Numbered from the stretch's first letter, positions 35,607 through 43,722 are shown. The stretch is 51,393 nt of DNA from M55B111 sp964614065 (GCA_964614065.1 CAZTJJ010000007.1:1-51393), one strand, 5' to 3'. The notes: generated by a model not told the origin, from the letters alone. A program made the numbers and translations.

Positions 35607-36129
35607 ATTACAACCACACCACGCTCGGCCGGAGGTTCCAAACGCAAAACCTCGTAATCCCCGATTAGAAATTTGTAGAGCAGATTCCCCTCCGAGACCT
35701 GGCGTTACCTTTGCAGGGCGAGCTCCCACGCTCGGCCGGAGGTTNNNNNNNNNNNNNNNNNNNNNNNNNNNNNNNNNNNNNNNNNNNNNNNNNNNNNNNN
35801 NNNNNNNNNNNNNNNNNNNNNNNNNNNNNNNNNNNNNNNNNNNNCTCCGAGACCTGGCGTTACCTTTGCAGGGCGAGCTCCCACGCTCGGCCGGAGGTTT
35901 ATTCACAACGTATCACCGGAGCATGGGAGCTCCGGCTGCTACACAATACGGAATAGTAGAGCGGGTCACCTACACATTTCAAATTAGTAGCATCATGCGT
36001 GCGCATTTTTTTGCAGGGCGAGCTCCCACGCTCGGCCGGAGGTTTATTCACAACGTATCACCGGAGCATGGGAGCTCCGGCTGCTACACAATACGGAATA
36101 GTAGAGCGGGTCACCGCCCCCGCGTGACT
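35607..36129. repeat. REP-like repeat array between hydrogenase and nickel loci
   Basis: Two identical 106-base direct repeats (35865-35970, 36010-36115) lie 145 bases apart. Each holds GAGCTCCCACGCTC and a nearly complementary GAGCATGGGAGCTC 30 bases on. A partial copy (35720-35744) precedes the gap, and a fragment (ACGCTCGGCCGGAGGTT) lies at 35621-35637. The core matches the 20.5 kb repeat in inverse orientation. No gene; frames through it are spurious. Confidence 0.75.
35745..35844. other. Assembly gap (100 N) flanked by identical 55-base ends
   Basis: Bases 35690-35744 and 35845-35899 are identical over 55 bases, consistent with contig ends sharing one k-mer. The true gap may be zero or negative, or may hide more repeat copies. 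Confidence 0.97.
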
Positions 36130-37230
36130 CTAATCAGAAATTTCCTTCAACCCGCTCCCGTCGAGCTGAAGATATGACCTACCACTACAGGGAATACACA
36201 GGTCCGATCCAGACCCCGTCTCCACACCTTTGGGAGCCATATACTTCTCTCCACATAAATCGCAATGTTCATCCTCAAATATCGGGGCATATTGGGGTAA
36301 ACTGGGGGATCTTATCGTCCCTATCTTAAACAACTTCTCCACAGGTTCATGTATTAGATCAAAAGCTATCTCAGTCCAGGCCTGTTTCAATGCCCGCTCA
36401 TCTTCCTCTGTTCCATTTCTTTCCTTGACAACCTTCTCAAATAATTCCGTCCTATCGGGATAGTTCTTCTCCAGGTAATCTTTACGCTGGTAATATAACC
36501 TAACCCCACTTTCTCCGCGGATAGCCACTGTAACAGCGGTCTTCCCGTAATCCTTGTAAACCAACGCGTTGTTCCCAAACGTGCAACCCGTTGAATACTG
36601 TACCCCATCACTGAAACAGCTATTCGTCTCCACTACTGAAACCAATTTTTCCATATCAGCGGACTCCCCACCTAGTTCTGAGATAGCGTAACTCCCGGCG
36701 ATAATCCCTAAAGCAAGGAAAGGACAATAATGACCATGAAGCTCACCCGCTTTCAATAGTAACTCTTCCAGGTTTCCGGACTCGATCAGATTGTTTATAA
36801 CCTGTCGCGGGTTTTTTCTATCCAGCTCCGCACTCTCCGGTTTGTCAAATGGCGGTGCATATGGTTTTATATCTACAACCGGCGTGCCATCTATGGCATC
36901 TAGCCCTTTAACTCTCAGCTCAGAACCGTCTCGCGATAGCAGTTCTACAACAGTCGATCCAAGATTATTCGGTCTATGCGGACTTCTGGAAGCAAATACA
37001 CCTCGTACCTCCCCACCTCGTCTGGGCCCGACCAGGTTATAATCACTGGAACGATCAAAATAAAATATGACCTGCAGGTACTTACTTCTCTCTATCTCCT
37101 TCAACCCGTCTGCATACTCGTCTTGAATCTTTACCGTACTTTCAAACTTTCTCAGGTCTTCTGGTTTCCCTTTTTCGATAAGCTCGTTATGTACTACGCC
37201 AATTTCTTCGATTTGCACCCTGATCACCAC
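36130..37230 (-). CDS. TsaA (TrmO)-like domain fused to FmdE domain with zinc ribbon
   Basis: 366 residues with three parts. Residues about 1-130 match the TsaA/TrmO SAM-dependent methyltransferase fold (GVVHNEL, GPRRGGEVRGVFASRSPHRPNNLG, VKGLDAIDGTPVVDIKPY). About 150-310 is an FmdE domain (GELHGHYCPFLALGIIAG, then VETNSCFSDGVQYSTGCTFGNN). The last 45 residues have two CxxC pairs (CDLCGEKY, CIPCSGRS). FmdE proteins are metal-site proteins often found with metal transport or molybdenum enzymes. Here the gene is last behind an ABC importer and NikR, so I infer a role in nickel handling or a corrinoid- or metal-linked methylation. Confidence 0.8.
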   Translation of the reverse strand: MVIRVQIEEIGVVHNELIEKGKPEDLRKFESTVKIQDEYADGLKEIERSKYLQVIFYFDRSSDYNLVGPRRGGEVRGVFASRSPHRPNNLGSTVVELLSRDGSELRVKGLDAIDGTPVVDIKPYAPPFDKPESAELDRKNPRQVINNLIESGNLEELLLKAGELHGHYCPFLALGIIAGSYAISELGGESADMEKLVSVVETNSCFSDGVQYSTGCTFGNNALVYKDYGKTAVTVAIRGESGVRLYYQRKDYLEKNYPDRTELFEKVVKERNGTEEDERALKQAWTEIAFDLIHEPVEKLFKIGTIRSPSLPQYAPIFEDEHCDLCGEKYMAPKGVETGSGSDLCIPCSGRSYLQLDGSGLKEISD

Positions 37231-37231
37231 T

Positions 37232-38002
37232 TTAGTTGGTCAATGGCTTAATTGGATTCACTGTCGGATAGACAGAATCATAGTTAACTTCCACTTCCAC
37301 TCCATACACCGGCTCAATTACATTAGGGGTCAGAATTTCAGGGCCACCTCTGGCGAAAATCTCCCCTTCCTTAAGCACCAACAACTCATCACAGTACTTT
37401 GCAGCCAGGTTGAGATCGTGAAATGTGACTACCGCGGCCCGAGAACCGTTCAACCAAGACTTCAGAACGCCTAACACTTCCAATTGATGGCGTAAATCCA
37501 AACTTGCCATGGGTTCATCGAGCAATAACAACTCCGGTTCTTGTACAAACGCCCTAGCAATCAATACCTTCCTTAATTCCCCACCACTTAAGGAGTTGAC
37601 ATCTCGTAAAGCAAACTCCTCCATGCCTAAACTCTCAAGCACGCTCGAGGCGACCGATAGATCTTCATTGGAGGGTCTCCAGGAACTATGAGGGGTCCTT
37701 CCCGTTAACACCAGGTCAAATACAGTAGAGGGAAATACAGGATCCTCAACCTGAGGAACATATCCCAGTCTTTTCGCCACCTCTCTGTTGCTCAACTCTA
37801 CTAATAGGTCGTCCTTCACGTATACTTGCCCTTGATCGGGGCTGAGCAAGTTGTTAATACACTTGAGAAGCGTCGTCTTCCCGGAGCCATTAGGCCCAAC
37901 TACGCCCAGCAAACTGCCACCATTTACCGAAAAAGTTATATCCTTCAGGACAGTCACCTTTGCGTAACTAAAAGTCATGTTACTTACATCTAAAATTACC
38001 AA
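37232..38002 (-). CDS. FecE-type ABC transporter ATP-binding protein, probable nickel uptake
   Basis: 256 residues from a TTG at 38002 that overlaps the permease stop and is preceded by AAGGGGG; the longer frame runs inside the permease gene. Walker A GPNGSGKTTLLKC, signature LSGGELRKVLIARAFVQEP, Walker B LLLLDEPMASLD, switch His in TFHDLNLA. One base separates it from the TsaA-FmdE gene. Substrate inferred from NikR next door; cobalt, corrinoid or Fe-chelate remain possible. Confidence 0.85.
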   Translation of the reverse strand: MVILDVSNMTFSYAKVTVLKDITFSVNGGSLLGVVGPNGSGKTTLLKCINNLLSPDQGQVYVKDDLLVELSNREVAKRLGYVPQVEDPVFPSTVFDLVLTGRTPHSSWRPSNEDLSVASSVLESLGMEEFALRDVNSLSGGELRKVLIARAFVQEPELLLLDEPMASLDLRHQLEVLGVLKSWLNGSRAAVVTFHDLNLAAKYCDELLVLKEGEIFARGGPEILTPNVIEPVYGVEVEVNYDSVYPTVNPIKPLTN

Positions 38003-39054
38003 TATTCTTTCCCCCTTATTACCAGATAGATAAACAGCGGAACACCGAGGAACGACGTCAGTATACCAACAGGTAAAACTATGGGAGCGACTACAGTTCG
38101 GGCCGCAGTATCTGAACCCAGGAGAAGAAACCCGCCCAACAGACAAGAAGCAGGCATCAGAAAACGTTCCTCTCCACCGATAAACCTTCTTATCATATGA
38201 GGCACGACCAGGCCGACAAACCCAATAATCCCGACGAAAGAAACCAACAAAGAGGTAATCAGCCCCGCAATAAGGGTTCCCTGTAACCGCATTCTAGCTG
38301 GATTTAACCCCAGACTTTTCGCGGTGTCATCACCGGAGCTCATTGCCCTATACCGCCAGCCATTATAAGCAAAATAAGCAAGACTGGGAATAACAACAGC
38401 GGACATAAGTGCCAGCTGGCCCCACGTTGCCCTGCCAACATCCCCAAACGTCCAAAATACGATCGACGATAATTCGGTCTGATCTGCAAAGTATTGCATA
38501 ACCGTATACCCCGCCGTAAACAACGAACCTAAAGCAATTCCAGTGAGTATCAGGGTCACCGGCGTTGAACTTTTCAACCTGCCTAGCAAAACGATCAATA
38601 CCACTGTAACAAATGACCAACCAAACGCGGACACCGTCGTTACATATGGATTGCTAACTATAACCCCGCTGGAACCAGCGTGAAGGACTACTATAGAAAA
38701 GGCAGCACCAAAGGCAGCTGAATGGGAAATACCTAAAGTATAGGGCGAGGCAAGGGGGTTGCGCAGTAACGATTGAAGCGCGGCACCAGCAACTGCAAGG
38801 CCGGCCCCCACGAGGATAGCGGTAAGCACCCTGGGCAATCTGATGTTCCAGATGATCGTAGGCGCAAGGCCGCTCTTAGTTCCCAACAAAGCTCCCAGGG
38901 TTTCGCCAACTGACAGGTTAACGGCGCCAATACCCAATGAAAATAAAGCAAGGAGAACTAGAAAAATGACAAGAACCAAGATAAAACTAATCTTCTTGTA
39001 GGAATAGCTTCTATAGTCCTTAACTATGGCTTTTTCGGATAAAGTTGACTCCAT
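37996..39054 (-). CDS. FecCD-type ABC transporter permease, probable nickel uptake
   Basis: 352 residues, about ten transmembrane helices. Family landmarks are NIRLPRVLTAILVGAGLAVAG, SLLRNPLASPYTLGISHSAAF, FVGIIGFVGLVVPHMIRR and LPVGILTSFLGVPLFIYLV. Clearly a paralogue of the BtuC at 28.8 kb. An extra cytosolic N-terminal tail of about 20 residues precedes the first helix. Follows the binding-protein gene by 9 bases. Confidence 0.87.
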   Translation of the reverse strand: MESTLSEKAIVKDYRSYSYKKISFILVLVIFLVLLALFSLGIGAVNLSVGETLGALLGTKSGLAPTIIWNIRLPRVLTAILVGAGLAVAGAALQSLLRNPLASPYTLGISHSAAFGAAFSIVVLHAGSSGVIVSNPYVTTVSAFGWSFVTVVLIVLLGRLKSSTPVTLILTGIALGSLFTAGYTVMQYFADQTELSSIVFWTFGDVGRATWGQLALMSAVVIPSLAYFAYNGWRYRAMSSGDDTAKSLGLNPARMRLQGTLIAGLITSLLVSFVGIIGFVGLVVPHMIRRFIGGEERFLMPASCLLGGFLLLGSDTAARTVVAPIVLPVGILTSFLGVPLFIYLVIRGKEYW

Positions 39055-39063
39055 TTCCCCCCG

Positions 39064-40137
39064 TCAGCAGATGTCCAGCCGTTTGAATCCACCAAATATC
39101 TCCGCCATCGCCGCGTATACAGGCTTACCAACCAGCTCCATGTAAATCTCATTTGCCTTTTGCTCCGGATCCACGTCGGCAAATTTGTCTGGATACATTA
39201 TCTTGCCTACATAGTAAGTGTCCGCAAGAACGGTACCAAAGTTAGTTGTATAATAGTTATACGGAAGTAAACCATAGAAATTGTCCTTCCGTAAGGCAGT
39301 TAGTAAGCTGAATTGAGGTCTAGTCAAATCGTTTTTGACCAGCGATAATCCCGATTGGTCAATAAATACGTACTTGGGATCCCATTGGAGCAATTTCTCC
39401 TCGTTTATAGTAACGTGTTTCAAGCCCAGTCCACCGGCGATGTTGTCGAGACCCAAAAACTCAAATGGCGGATAAGCGGGTTCAGTAGAGCAAATACCGT
39501 GAGTGCCCCTGGAAGCTATTCCTCCGACATAGACCTCGGGGCCAACCTCGGGGCTCTGATCCACTCGAGCCCGCAGCCTGGCAATCTCCCCATTAATGTA
39601 GTCAATAACCTTCTGGGCACGTTCTTGCTTATCCAGGATCTCCCCGGCCAAACGCAGGGCAGAGTACAAATCTTCCCGGACGGTTGTCCTTGCACCACCG
39701 TACGTTAAGCCAACCACCGGAATACCTGTTTTTTCCTGGAGATTATTTGCCTCACCGACCGTTGTATAAGTCCATAAGATCACGTCGGGTTGCTGGGCGA
39801 AGATCATTTCCGGATCTCCCCCATGTATAGGCCCGATACTTGGCAACTTGGCCAACTCTGGATGAGCTAGTATATATGGACGCTTGTGGTCCGTCTTTTC
39901 GATATTTTCTACACCAACCACCAACTCCGTCGCCCGTAGATAAGTAATTAACCTCAAGGCCCCCGCCTCCAACCCGACGACACGCGCAACCTTAGTTGGT
40001 ACTTCCACTTGCCTACCAAGCATATCTTCGATAACCATGCTTTCACTTTCAGCCAGCACAGCTACCTGAAAGACAACAATAAGCAATACACTAAACAACA
40101 AAACAGCAAATACCGCTTTTGATCCACGGCTATTCAT
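39064..40137 (-). CDS. ABC transporter substrate-binding protein, probable nickel (chelate) binding
   Basis: 357 residues from the ATG at 40137, with AAGGAGGAG six bases upstream (longer frame rejected). Signal peptide (about 1-30), then VIEDMLGRQVEVPTKVARVVGLE as in cobalamin/iron-chelate binding proteins. No lipobox Cys. The middle region SIGPIHGGDPEMIFAQQPDVIL is family-typical. His-rich sites are not obvious, so the ligand may be a chelate. Directly downstream of nikR. Confidence 0.83.
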   Translation of the reverse strand: MNSRGSKAVFAVLLFSVLLIVVFQVAVLAESESMVIEDMLGRQVEVPTKVARVVGLEAGALRLITYLRATELVVGVENIEKTDHKRPYILAHPELAKLPSIGPIHGGDPEMIFAQQPDVILWTYTTVGEANNLQEKTGIPVVGLTYGGARTTVREDLYSALRLAGEILDKQERAQKVIDYINGEIARLRARVDQSPEVGPEVYVGGIASRGTHGICSTEPAYPPFEFLGLDNIAGGLGLKHVTINEEKLLQWDPKYVFIDQSGLSLVKNDLTRPQFSLLTALRKDNFYGLLPYNYYTTNFGTVLADTYYVGKIMYPDKFADVDPEQKANEIYMELVGKPVYAAMAEIFGGFKRLDIC

Positions 40138-40159
40138 TGTTCTCCTCCTTGTCAAAGTG

Positions 40160-40588
40160 TCAGCTCAGTCCGGCACCCGTCGAGGTAGCTAGCAATTTCC
40201 CGTGAATTACACCTTTTGTACTGATCAATTTGTTTGCCAACCGTCTGACCTCTTTACCATGACCCTGAACGGCAATTAGTTCCAGGCAATTGTCCGCATC
40301 GACGTGAAGATGCGTAGTAGAAATCACCAATTTGTGGAATCGATGCTGGAGGTGAGTGAGCTTGTCCGAAAGATGATGATGGTGATGATCGTACAAAAGC
40401 GTGACCACACCCATCACTTCCTCGTCCTCTTCCCATTCCTGTTCGACTATTCTATTTCTGATCATATCTCTAATGGCTTCGGACCTGTTTCTGTAACCCT
40501 GCTGGGTTATCATTTGGTCAAACTTACCCAGCAGATCCTCTTTAATAGAGACTCCAAACCTCTTTGTTCTACTCAAGTTTATCACCAC
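40160..40588 (-). CDS. nikR: Nickel-responsive ribbon-helix-helix regulator NikR
   Basis: Tetrameric Ni-dependent repressor. 142 residues: N-terminal RHH domain (about 5-48, TKRFGVSIKEDLL and YRNRSEAIRDMIR) and C-terminal ACT-like nickel domain. The high-affinity Ni ligands of E. coli NikR (His76, His87, His89, Cys95) align with His82, His93, His95 (THLHV) and Cys101. A run of five His (68-72) may add metal binding. GTG start (GTG one codon later possible); the upstream region is cut by the gap at 40598. It presumably represses this importer operon when nickel is ample. Confidence 0.92.
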   Translation of the reverse strand: MVINLSRTKRFGVSIKEDLLGKFDQMITQQGYRNRSEAIRDMIRNRIVEQEWEEDEEVMGVVTLLYDHHHHHLSDKLTHLQHRFHKLVISTTHLHVDADNCLELIAVQGHGKEVRRLANKLISTKGVIHGKLLATSTGAGLS

Positions 40589-40597
40589 GTATGTCGT

Positions 40598-40697
40598 NNN
40601 NNNNNNNNNNNNNNNNNNNNNNNNNNNNNNNNNNNNNNNNNNNNNNNNNNNNNNNNNNNNNNNNNNNNNNNNNNNNNNNNNNNNNNNNNNNNNNNNN
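40598..40697. other. Assembly gap (100 N) in the nikR promoter region
   Basis: Exactly 100 N directly upstream of nikR. Only GTCGT is shared between the flanks. Unlike the other two gaps, no copy of the GAGCTCCCACGCTC repeat is seen beside it. Confidence 0.97.
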
Positions 40698-40703
40698 GTC
40701 GTA

Positions 40704-40747
40704 TTACGAATATTTATTTCGTAACATGCTTGTTATTATGGTAACAA
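40704..40747. promoter_or_regulatory. Two inverted repeats upstream of nikR, candidate NikR operators
   Basis: TTACGAA-N7-TTCGTAA (40704-40724) and TTGTTA-N6-TAACAA (40730-40747) are both perfect. They lie in the divergent region between nikR and the plus-strand gene at 40910. The GTTAC/GTAAC cores recall NikR half sites reported for Geobacter and Desulfovibrio (GTGTTAC/GTAACAC), but the spacing is shorter. The rest of the 321-base region holds the gap and the 40830-40857 promoter. Confidence 0.5.
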
Positions 40748-40829
40748 TCCCGCCACGCCCTTTCAACCCGGAGATCAAGACAACCCTCTTGTACCTAATG
40801 TTGCTATCATCCTTCTTCTTTGAACAACA

Positions 40830-40857
40830 TGTGAGAATCGCACAAGTTAGGTATAAT
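40830..40857 (+). promoter_or_regulatory. Promoter of the MetH-activation-like gene, recurrent class
   Basis: TGTGAG (40830-40835), 16-base spacer AATCGCACAAGTTAGG, TATAAT (40852-40857), 53 bases before the ATG at 40910. Spacer matches the other class members closely. Confidence 0.65.
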
Positions 40858-40909
40858 GTATATTTGCAAAGAGGAATTTAAGTTTCAATGAACGAAAATC
40901 GGGTGATGT

Positions 40910-41593
40910 ATGGTGGCTACAAAAACAATCAAGTCAGAAGAACTATCTTTTACTATAAATTTATCTCTGGATAAACCAAAAGTAAAAAGGTACTTAAAAT
41001 TCGGGAATCTAAAAGCAGTTGAAGATAAAATACGTAATGGCCTGAACTTAGCAAACGAGCTAATTCATCCACAAGCAATCTATAAAATAACTGATTCCAA
41101 CCTACAACAACTAAAAGAATTCAACTCTCCACGTCCCCTGCACGGAACAAAGTACCTCGCCTTTGGCGTATCCACCGTCGGTGACGACATCGCAGACAAG
41201 GTCGACGAGTTAATGAACGAGGGACATTACACATTAAGCAACATTCTCGATTCTTTGGGCTCAGCAGCAGTCAATATCACCTCAGATCTCCTGGCGGAAA
41301 GGATTCTCACTGAGGCACATTCGTTAGGGCTTAATACTACAAGAGCTTTCCAACCGGGCTCGGGTTCTATAAACTGGAAAATTAACAATCAACGCCTTAT
41401 TTTCGACAATTTGAATACGTCTAAAATAGACGTTACCCTTACACCAACTTTTACCATGTTGCCCAAGAAGTCGAACTCGTTTGTAATTGGCTTAGATCCG
41501 GACATCAAGCAGGTAAGCCACCTTTTCTCTTGTGCTGGTTGCGACAGGCTTGATTGTCCCGTTCGGGACGTACCGCCGAGTTCAGATAACTGA
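40910..41593 (+). CDS. Stand-alone vitamin B12-dependent methionine synthase activation-domain-like protein
   Basis: 227 residues resembling the MetH C-terminal activation (SAM-binding) domain found as a free protein in acetogens and other anaerobes. Features are LAFGVSTVGDDIADKVDEL, ILDSLGSAAVNITSDLLAERI, and FQPGSGSINWKI at the SAM-site region. The C-terminal cysteine cluster CAGCDRLDCPVR (about 206-216) suggests a metal or Fe-S site. Family role: reductive methylation that rescues inactive cob(II)alamin. Fits the corrinoid genes 10 kb away. Own promoter at 40830-40857. Confidence 0.7.
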   Translation: MVATKTIKSEELSFTINLSLDKPKVKRYLKFGNLKAVEDKIRNGLNLANELIHPQAIYKITDSNLQQLKEFNSPRPLHGTKYLAFGVSTVGDDIADKVDELMNEGHYTLSNILDSLGSAAVNITSDLLAERILTEAHSLGLNTTRAFQPGSGSINWKINNQRLIFDNLNTSKIDVTLTPTFTMLPKKSNSFVIGLDPDIKQVSHLFSCAGCDRLDCPVRDVPPSSDN

Positions 41594-41618
41594 CTCTGTA
41601 GGTCACAGAGGAGGAAAG

Positions 41619-42311
41619 ATGAGAGTTATAATAGCCGGATTAGGCGATATCGGAACACAGCTGGCAAAAGACCTATCGGCTCGGGATGGTTTTGAGTTAG
41701 TGTTAATAGATCAAGACGAGGAAAAATGTGATACGTTAAAAGGCGAATACGATGCTCTAGTGCTTCACGGGGATGGAACCGAACCAGAATTACTGGAAAG
41801 CGCAGGTGCCAAGAACGCAGATGCACTAATAGCCTCAACAGAATCAGACGCTCTAAATATGGTAATAGCTATCTTGGGAAAGAAGTTTTCCATTCCAAGA
41901 GTGGTAGCAAAACTAAATAAGACAAGCCTCCGAGCCACCTCCAGAGAGTTAGGTGTCGATCACGTGATCTCACCGAAAACCTCAGCCGCAACGGAGATTT
42001 CCAGCCTGCTTCATGGTTACAACGTACTCGACTTTTCTCTCCTTGTTCAAGGTGGAGCACGACTAATTGAAATAACCCCGGGACATCTAACCAACAAGAA
42101 GATCAAGGACATAGATTTACCTGAAGGTACCTTGATTACATCCATTTTCCGCGACGGGGTAGCTATAATCCCCAAAGGTAATACAAAACTTAAAAAGCAA
42201 GACATTCTTGTAATCATAACAGAAAGCGAAGAAAAAGAAACAAAAGTCAAAGAGATCTTCGGGGAACTACAGACAACCAGAAGGCCAAGTCTGATCAATG
42301 AAAATCAGTGA
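41619..42311 (+). CDS. trkA: Trk potassium uptake regulatory subunit TrkA (single RCK unit)
   Basis: NAD(H)-binding gating subunit of the K+ transporter. 230 residues from the ATG at 41619, chosen for its GAGGAGG four bases upstream; the longer frame reads back into the previous gene. RCK-N Rossmann motif VIIAGLGDIGTQLAKDLS with acidic LVLIDQDEEKC, and HGDGTEPELLESAGA. The C-terminal half is an RCK-C domain (about 140-220). One unit only, as in KtrA-like or archaeal TrkA. Overlaps trkH by 14 bases. Confidence 0.92.
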   Translation: MRVIIAGLGDIGTQLAKDLSARDGFELVLIDQDEEKCDTLKGEYDALVLHGDGTEPELLESAGAKNADALIASTESDALNMVIAILGKKFSIPRVVAKLNKTSLRATSRELGVDHVISPKTSAATEISSLLHGYNVLDFSLLVQGGARLIEITPGHLTNKKIKDIDLPEGTLITSIFRDGVAIIPKGNTKLKKQDILVIITESEEKETKVKEIFGELQTTRRPSLINENQ

Positions 42312-43722
42312 TCACATTAGACCGGCGGATTGGCATTCCGTCCTCTACCAACTAGCAGGGGCTGTGGGGCTGTTTGGTGTTCTTACCCTAATTCCTTTAA
42401 TCACCTCAGTCGTTCTTGAAGAGTTTCTTTATGCAAAGATTTTTGGGCTCCTGATCGTCCTAACGGTCGTCCTCGGTTTTGGTATTAGGAAGTTTTTCTC
42501 TCCCGGAAGGAGCATGAAACTGACCGACGCCCTGATTGTAACGGCTTTTGTATACATGATCTTTAGCTTGATGGGTGCCATACCGTTCTTGCCGATAAAA
42601 CCCTTTTTAGATAGCCTTTTCGAGGCCATGTCCGGTTTCACAACAACCGGACTAACAATGATGAACGAATCGACTTTGCCGCTTTCGCTTCATTTTTTTA
42701 GGGCTTACTCCCAGTGGTTAGGCGGTATGGGAATAATAGTACTTTCCTTAGCTATTCTTTTGAGGCCGGGCAAAACCGCGTTCAAGCTTTATTCCACGGA
42801 GTTCGGCGAAGCAAACATCCTGGGGAGCGTCATATCGACCGCCAAAGCGGTAATCAAAGTTTATCTGACATTGACAGTAGCGGGATTTGTGGCATACTAC
42901 CTGGCGGGCATGAGTCCATTCAGCGCGTTAATTCATATCCTTACAACCATACCTACCGGTGGATTCTCGCTGTATTCGGATAGCGTAGGACATTACAACA
43001 GTTCGATAATTTCATTTACAGTATCTATCTTCATGATTCTGGGAGCAATAAGTTTTCCACTTTACTACATCTCGCTCAAAGAGGACCTAAGTAAATTTTT
43101 CCGAGATCATCAAGTACAGACTTTAATCCTGCTGGTACTAATCGGAACCCTCGTTTTCACTATTACCCTTGGACCATCGCTAGACAAAATTGTGCCTGGT
43201 TTGTTCCAAACTTCGACCGCCATTACTACGACCGGTTACAATACGGTTCCCACCGCTCCACTATCCGATGGAAACAAATTTATGACTATCATCTTGATGA
43301 TCATAGGCGGGGGAACGGGATCTACTGCCGGTGGTATAAAAATATTCCGTCTACTTATCCTTTTAGGCACAATCAGAGTTGCGTTTTTTCGAACGCTCCT
43401 ACCCAAAGAAGCAAAACTACCGCTCAAATTCGGTAACTTGACGGTTACAGAAGAAGAAGCCGAATCGATTGTTTCTTTTTTTATTGCCTACCTGGTTATC
43501 CTGGCAATATCCACCCTTGGAATACTCTGGCTGGAAGGTTTTAGCCTCACCGATTCTTTATTCGAAGTAGCTTCAGCGGAGGGTACTGTAGGAATGTCTG
43601 TGGGAATTACTTCGTCGGCTCTCAACCCGGTCTCTAAGTTGATACTGATCGTGAATATGTGGCTGGGCAGATTGGAAATCTTACCCATATTAGTAGCTTT
43701 GTACCCCAAAAGCTGGCGCTAA
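42298..43722 (+). CDS. trkH: Trk-type potassium transporter membrane subunit TrkH
   Basis: K+ (or Na+/K+) channel-like transporter, 474 residues with about ten transmembrane helices. Selectivity-filter-like P-loops are visible as AMSGFTTTGLTM, LTTIPTGGFSLY, TSTAITTTGYNTV and SAEGTVGMSVGI. The intramembrane gating loop GGGTGSTAGGIKIFR is conserved. Its C-terminus overlaps the convergent PAP2 gene by four bases. Confidence 0.94.
   Translation: MKISDHIRPADWHSVLYQLAGAVGLFGVLTLIPLITSVVLEEFLYAKIFGLLIVLTVVLGFGIRKFFSPGRSMKLTDALIVTAFVYMIFSLMGAIPFLPIKPFLDSLFEAMSGFTTTGLTMMNESTLPLSLHFFRAYSQWLGGMGIIVLSLAILLRPGKTAFKLYSTEFGEANILGSVISTAKAVIKVYLTLTVAGFVAYYLAGMSPFSALIHILTTIPTGGFSLYSDSVGHYNSSIISFTVSIFMILGAISFPLYYISLKEDLSKFFRDHQVQTLILLVLIGTLVFTITLGPSLDKIVPGLFQTSTAITTTGYNTVPTAPLSDGNKFMTIILMIIGGGTGSTAGGIKIFRLLILLGTIRVAFFRTLLPKEAKLPLKFGNLTVTEEEAESIVSFFIAYLVILAISTLGILWLEGFSLTDSLFEVASAEGTVGMSVGITSSALNPVSKLILIVNMWLGRLEILPILVALYPKSWR

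Noticed and set aside
35865..36115. Possible CRISPR array
   Set aside because: Only two complete 106-base units with a 39-base interval, internal palindromes, no cas genes and no regular spacer pattern.
35598..36177. Frames through the 35.6-36.2 kb repeat array
   Set aside because: They consist of repeat and N sequence and overlap real genes at the ends.
36130..37230. Formylmethanofuran dehydrogenase subunit E function
   Set aside because: The FmdE name reflects operon history in methanogens; no Fmd/Fwd catalytic genes are here and the protein carries a TsaA domain.
37232..38146. Longer ATPase start at 38146
   Set aside because: The extra N-terminal 48 residues overlap the permease gene in another frame; a TTG at 38002 with AAGGGGG fits the family start.
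40888..40975. 28-residue frame starting at ATG 40888, ahead of the MetH-like gene
   Set aside because: It overlaps the start of the longer, recognisable gene in another frame, has low-complexity composition and no family resemblance.
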